Source: Branchinecta lynchi
Lineage: Eukaryota > Arthropoda > Branchiopoda > Anostraca > Branchinectidae
Assembly: GCA_023053575.1 (NCBI GenBank)
Contig: JAKZAP010000016.1
Span: 19,114,030 to 19,178,029 of the forward strand
Direction: 5' to 3'
Length of the DNA: 64,000 nucleotides
The number at the start of each line of letters is the position of its first letter. The first letter of the stretch is position 1. The position numbers were made by a program, and so were the translations under genes. Below the pieces are notes generated by a model that was given only the letters and a program-made list of their open reading frames with translations, was not told where the DNA came from and ran no database searches. This document shows, piece by piece, positions 62,902-64,000 of the stretch.

Positions 62902-63256
62902 ACTTCATGTATTGTGTGGGTGATAAATAAATAAAACTAAATTAAATATCATACTCGATAATATTATATATTATTATGTGTGTAAGTGTATCAAGATAGA
63001 TTCAGTTAATTTCTTCTACCGCCGAAAAATTGTCTTCTACTGACTCTCATTTGAAAAACGATACATAATTGGGAGTCTTAGCAGCACATCTGTTTGTCTG
63101 TTTGTCATTCTGGATACAGAAAAAATTAGTAAAATAAACATATCCATTTCACGGCATTATTATCTGCGGGGCGATTCCAAACGAGGGGTGTGCACATTAC
63201 ACCAGTATGCTATACCAGTTTGCCTTGATCCTGACGATCGATTCTGGAGAATATGA
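62902..63256. other. No gene seen
   Basis: GATAAATAAATAAAACTAAA at 62921 is tail-like; nothing else recognised. Confidence 0.35.
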
Positions 63257-63909
63257 TTAAAGGACGTGTCTTACCTATAATACTAATGCAACCTACTTCC
63301 TTAATCACTCCATATATTTCTAAACCGGAGACTTACGTTTTGTGCGGTATATTCTAACCCCTCTAACAGAACCTCGCTGATTCTCTCACTTGCCGTGTTT
63401 TGCTACCTTCGATGTGTATCAGGCTGTCGACGGTTGTCTGCGAGAAGTTTTTCCATTAGGAAAACCGGTTATGTAAATTGTTTCCCTGTTTTCGCCACAA
63501 GTCAACGAGTTTCGGAAAAGGCTTAAAACAGCCAAAACCGTTGGTTATTTATTGAAAGCACAGCATATTTTGAGTATTCAAATACTTTAAGTTGAAGAGT
63601 GACCCGATGAAAAATTTGTAGCCTGCGTAGTAGTATGGTAGTAGTACGAACAAGTTGCATGTAATACTATGTAATAGCAAAGAATACTGTCATTTAATGT
63701 GCCTCAGACTGGTCCAATCTTATTTAGTAGTATCCAGTAGCATCCTGTCTTGTCATACTAGCATCCAGTCTTGCTAAAAGTAGCATAGTAGTATGCAGTA
63801 ACACGGTAGCCATAGCATCGGTAGTACTGCATGCTACTTTTTTGTACTACTTCATAGTACTATTTTGAGATAAATTTTTCATCGGGGAATACTGCGAGAC
63901 GTCCTTTAA
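63257..63909. mobile_element. piggyBac-type MITE (copy 3) interrupted by another MITE
   Basis: TTAAAGGACGTGTCTTACCT at 63257 and GACGTCCTTTAA ending 63909; body shared with 18604 and 28051. Its right part is broken at GAGTGA by the CCCGAT MITE at 63603-63886 and continues GAATACTGCGAGACG. Joining the two sides restores the alignment to 18604-18968. Confidence 0.92.
63603..63886. mobile_element. MITE with CCCGATGAAA termini (copy 2, nested)
   Basis: CCCGATGAAAAATTT and AAATTTTTCATCGGG ends; interior is the reverse-order match of 1826-2105. Comparing the interrupted host MITE with its intact relatives shows that GA (63601-63602 and 63887-63888) was duplicated, with one position of uncertainty, so target duplication is about 2 bp. 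Confidence 0.9.
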
Positions 63910-64000
63910 CAGTTTAAAAACCAATTGTTATAAAATACGTAAACTAAAAGAAAACTACTCTTTAGAGCACTAAGTTGGCCTTTCTTATAATTTTTACTTT

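Overview
This window is non-coding, repeat-saturated nuclear DNA from a non-vertebrate animal. I infer this from the non-LTR retrotransposons (one L1/Tx1-type element and several 3' fragments with hairpin and simple-repeat tails), tRNA-derived repeats, hAT-, piggyBac- and TA-target MITEs, and long G or C runs. I cannot name the species. I recognise no host protein gene, rRNA or CRISPR array. Nearly every long open frame is either a transposon protein or a shadow in a repeat.

Layout. 1-11.7 kb: a decayed reverse-transcriptase fragment, a 276-280 bp MITE, a tRNA-Thr-like repeat whose second copy is split by a hAT MITE, a hammerhead-like element, a large fold-back palindrome abutting an RT fragment, and an inverted repeat. 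11.73-17.63 kb: a complete LINE on the minus strand with 5' repeats, intact ORF1 and ORF2, a 40-nt poly(A) tail and an exact 11-bp target-site duplication; it is the only element here that looks recently mobile. 18-28.5 kb: a LINE C-terminal fragment, several MITE families, hammerhead-like elements and a family ('G') of tandem-unit elements with GGGATCCC ends. 29-38 kb: minisatellites, degenerate tandem-unit families ('E' and 'A') and a 2.25-kb terminal-inverted-repeat element with two further elements nested in it. 38.6-50 kb: hAT MITEs (one with a G element nested inside it), more hammerhead-like copies and TIR MITEs. 52-64 kb: LINE 3' ends, a clean array of about nine 281-bp units, another hAT MITE, an asymmetric palindromic hammerhead-like element and a piggyBac-type MITE with another MITE inside it.

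The most interesting system is a dispersed short retroelement family carrying a type-I hammerhead-ribozyme-like core (CTGANGA, stem II, GAAA, one-base-pair stem III, ATC/ATA cleavage site). Three copies have exact 12-14 bp target-site duplications, and two of these are asymmetric head-to-head inverted dimers. A more diverged copy shows an apparent compensatory change in stem I. Penelope-like elements and retrozymes are known to carry related ribozymes, so these may be non-autonomous derivatives. The nested insertions also let the relative ages of several families be ordered.
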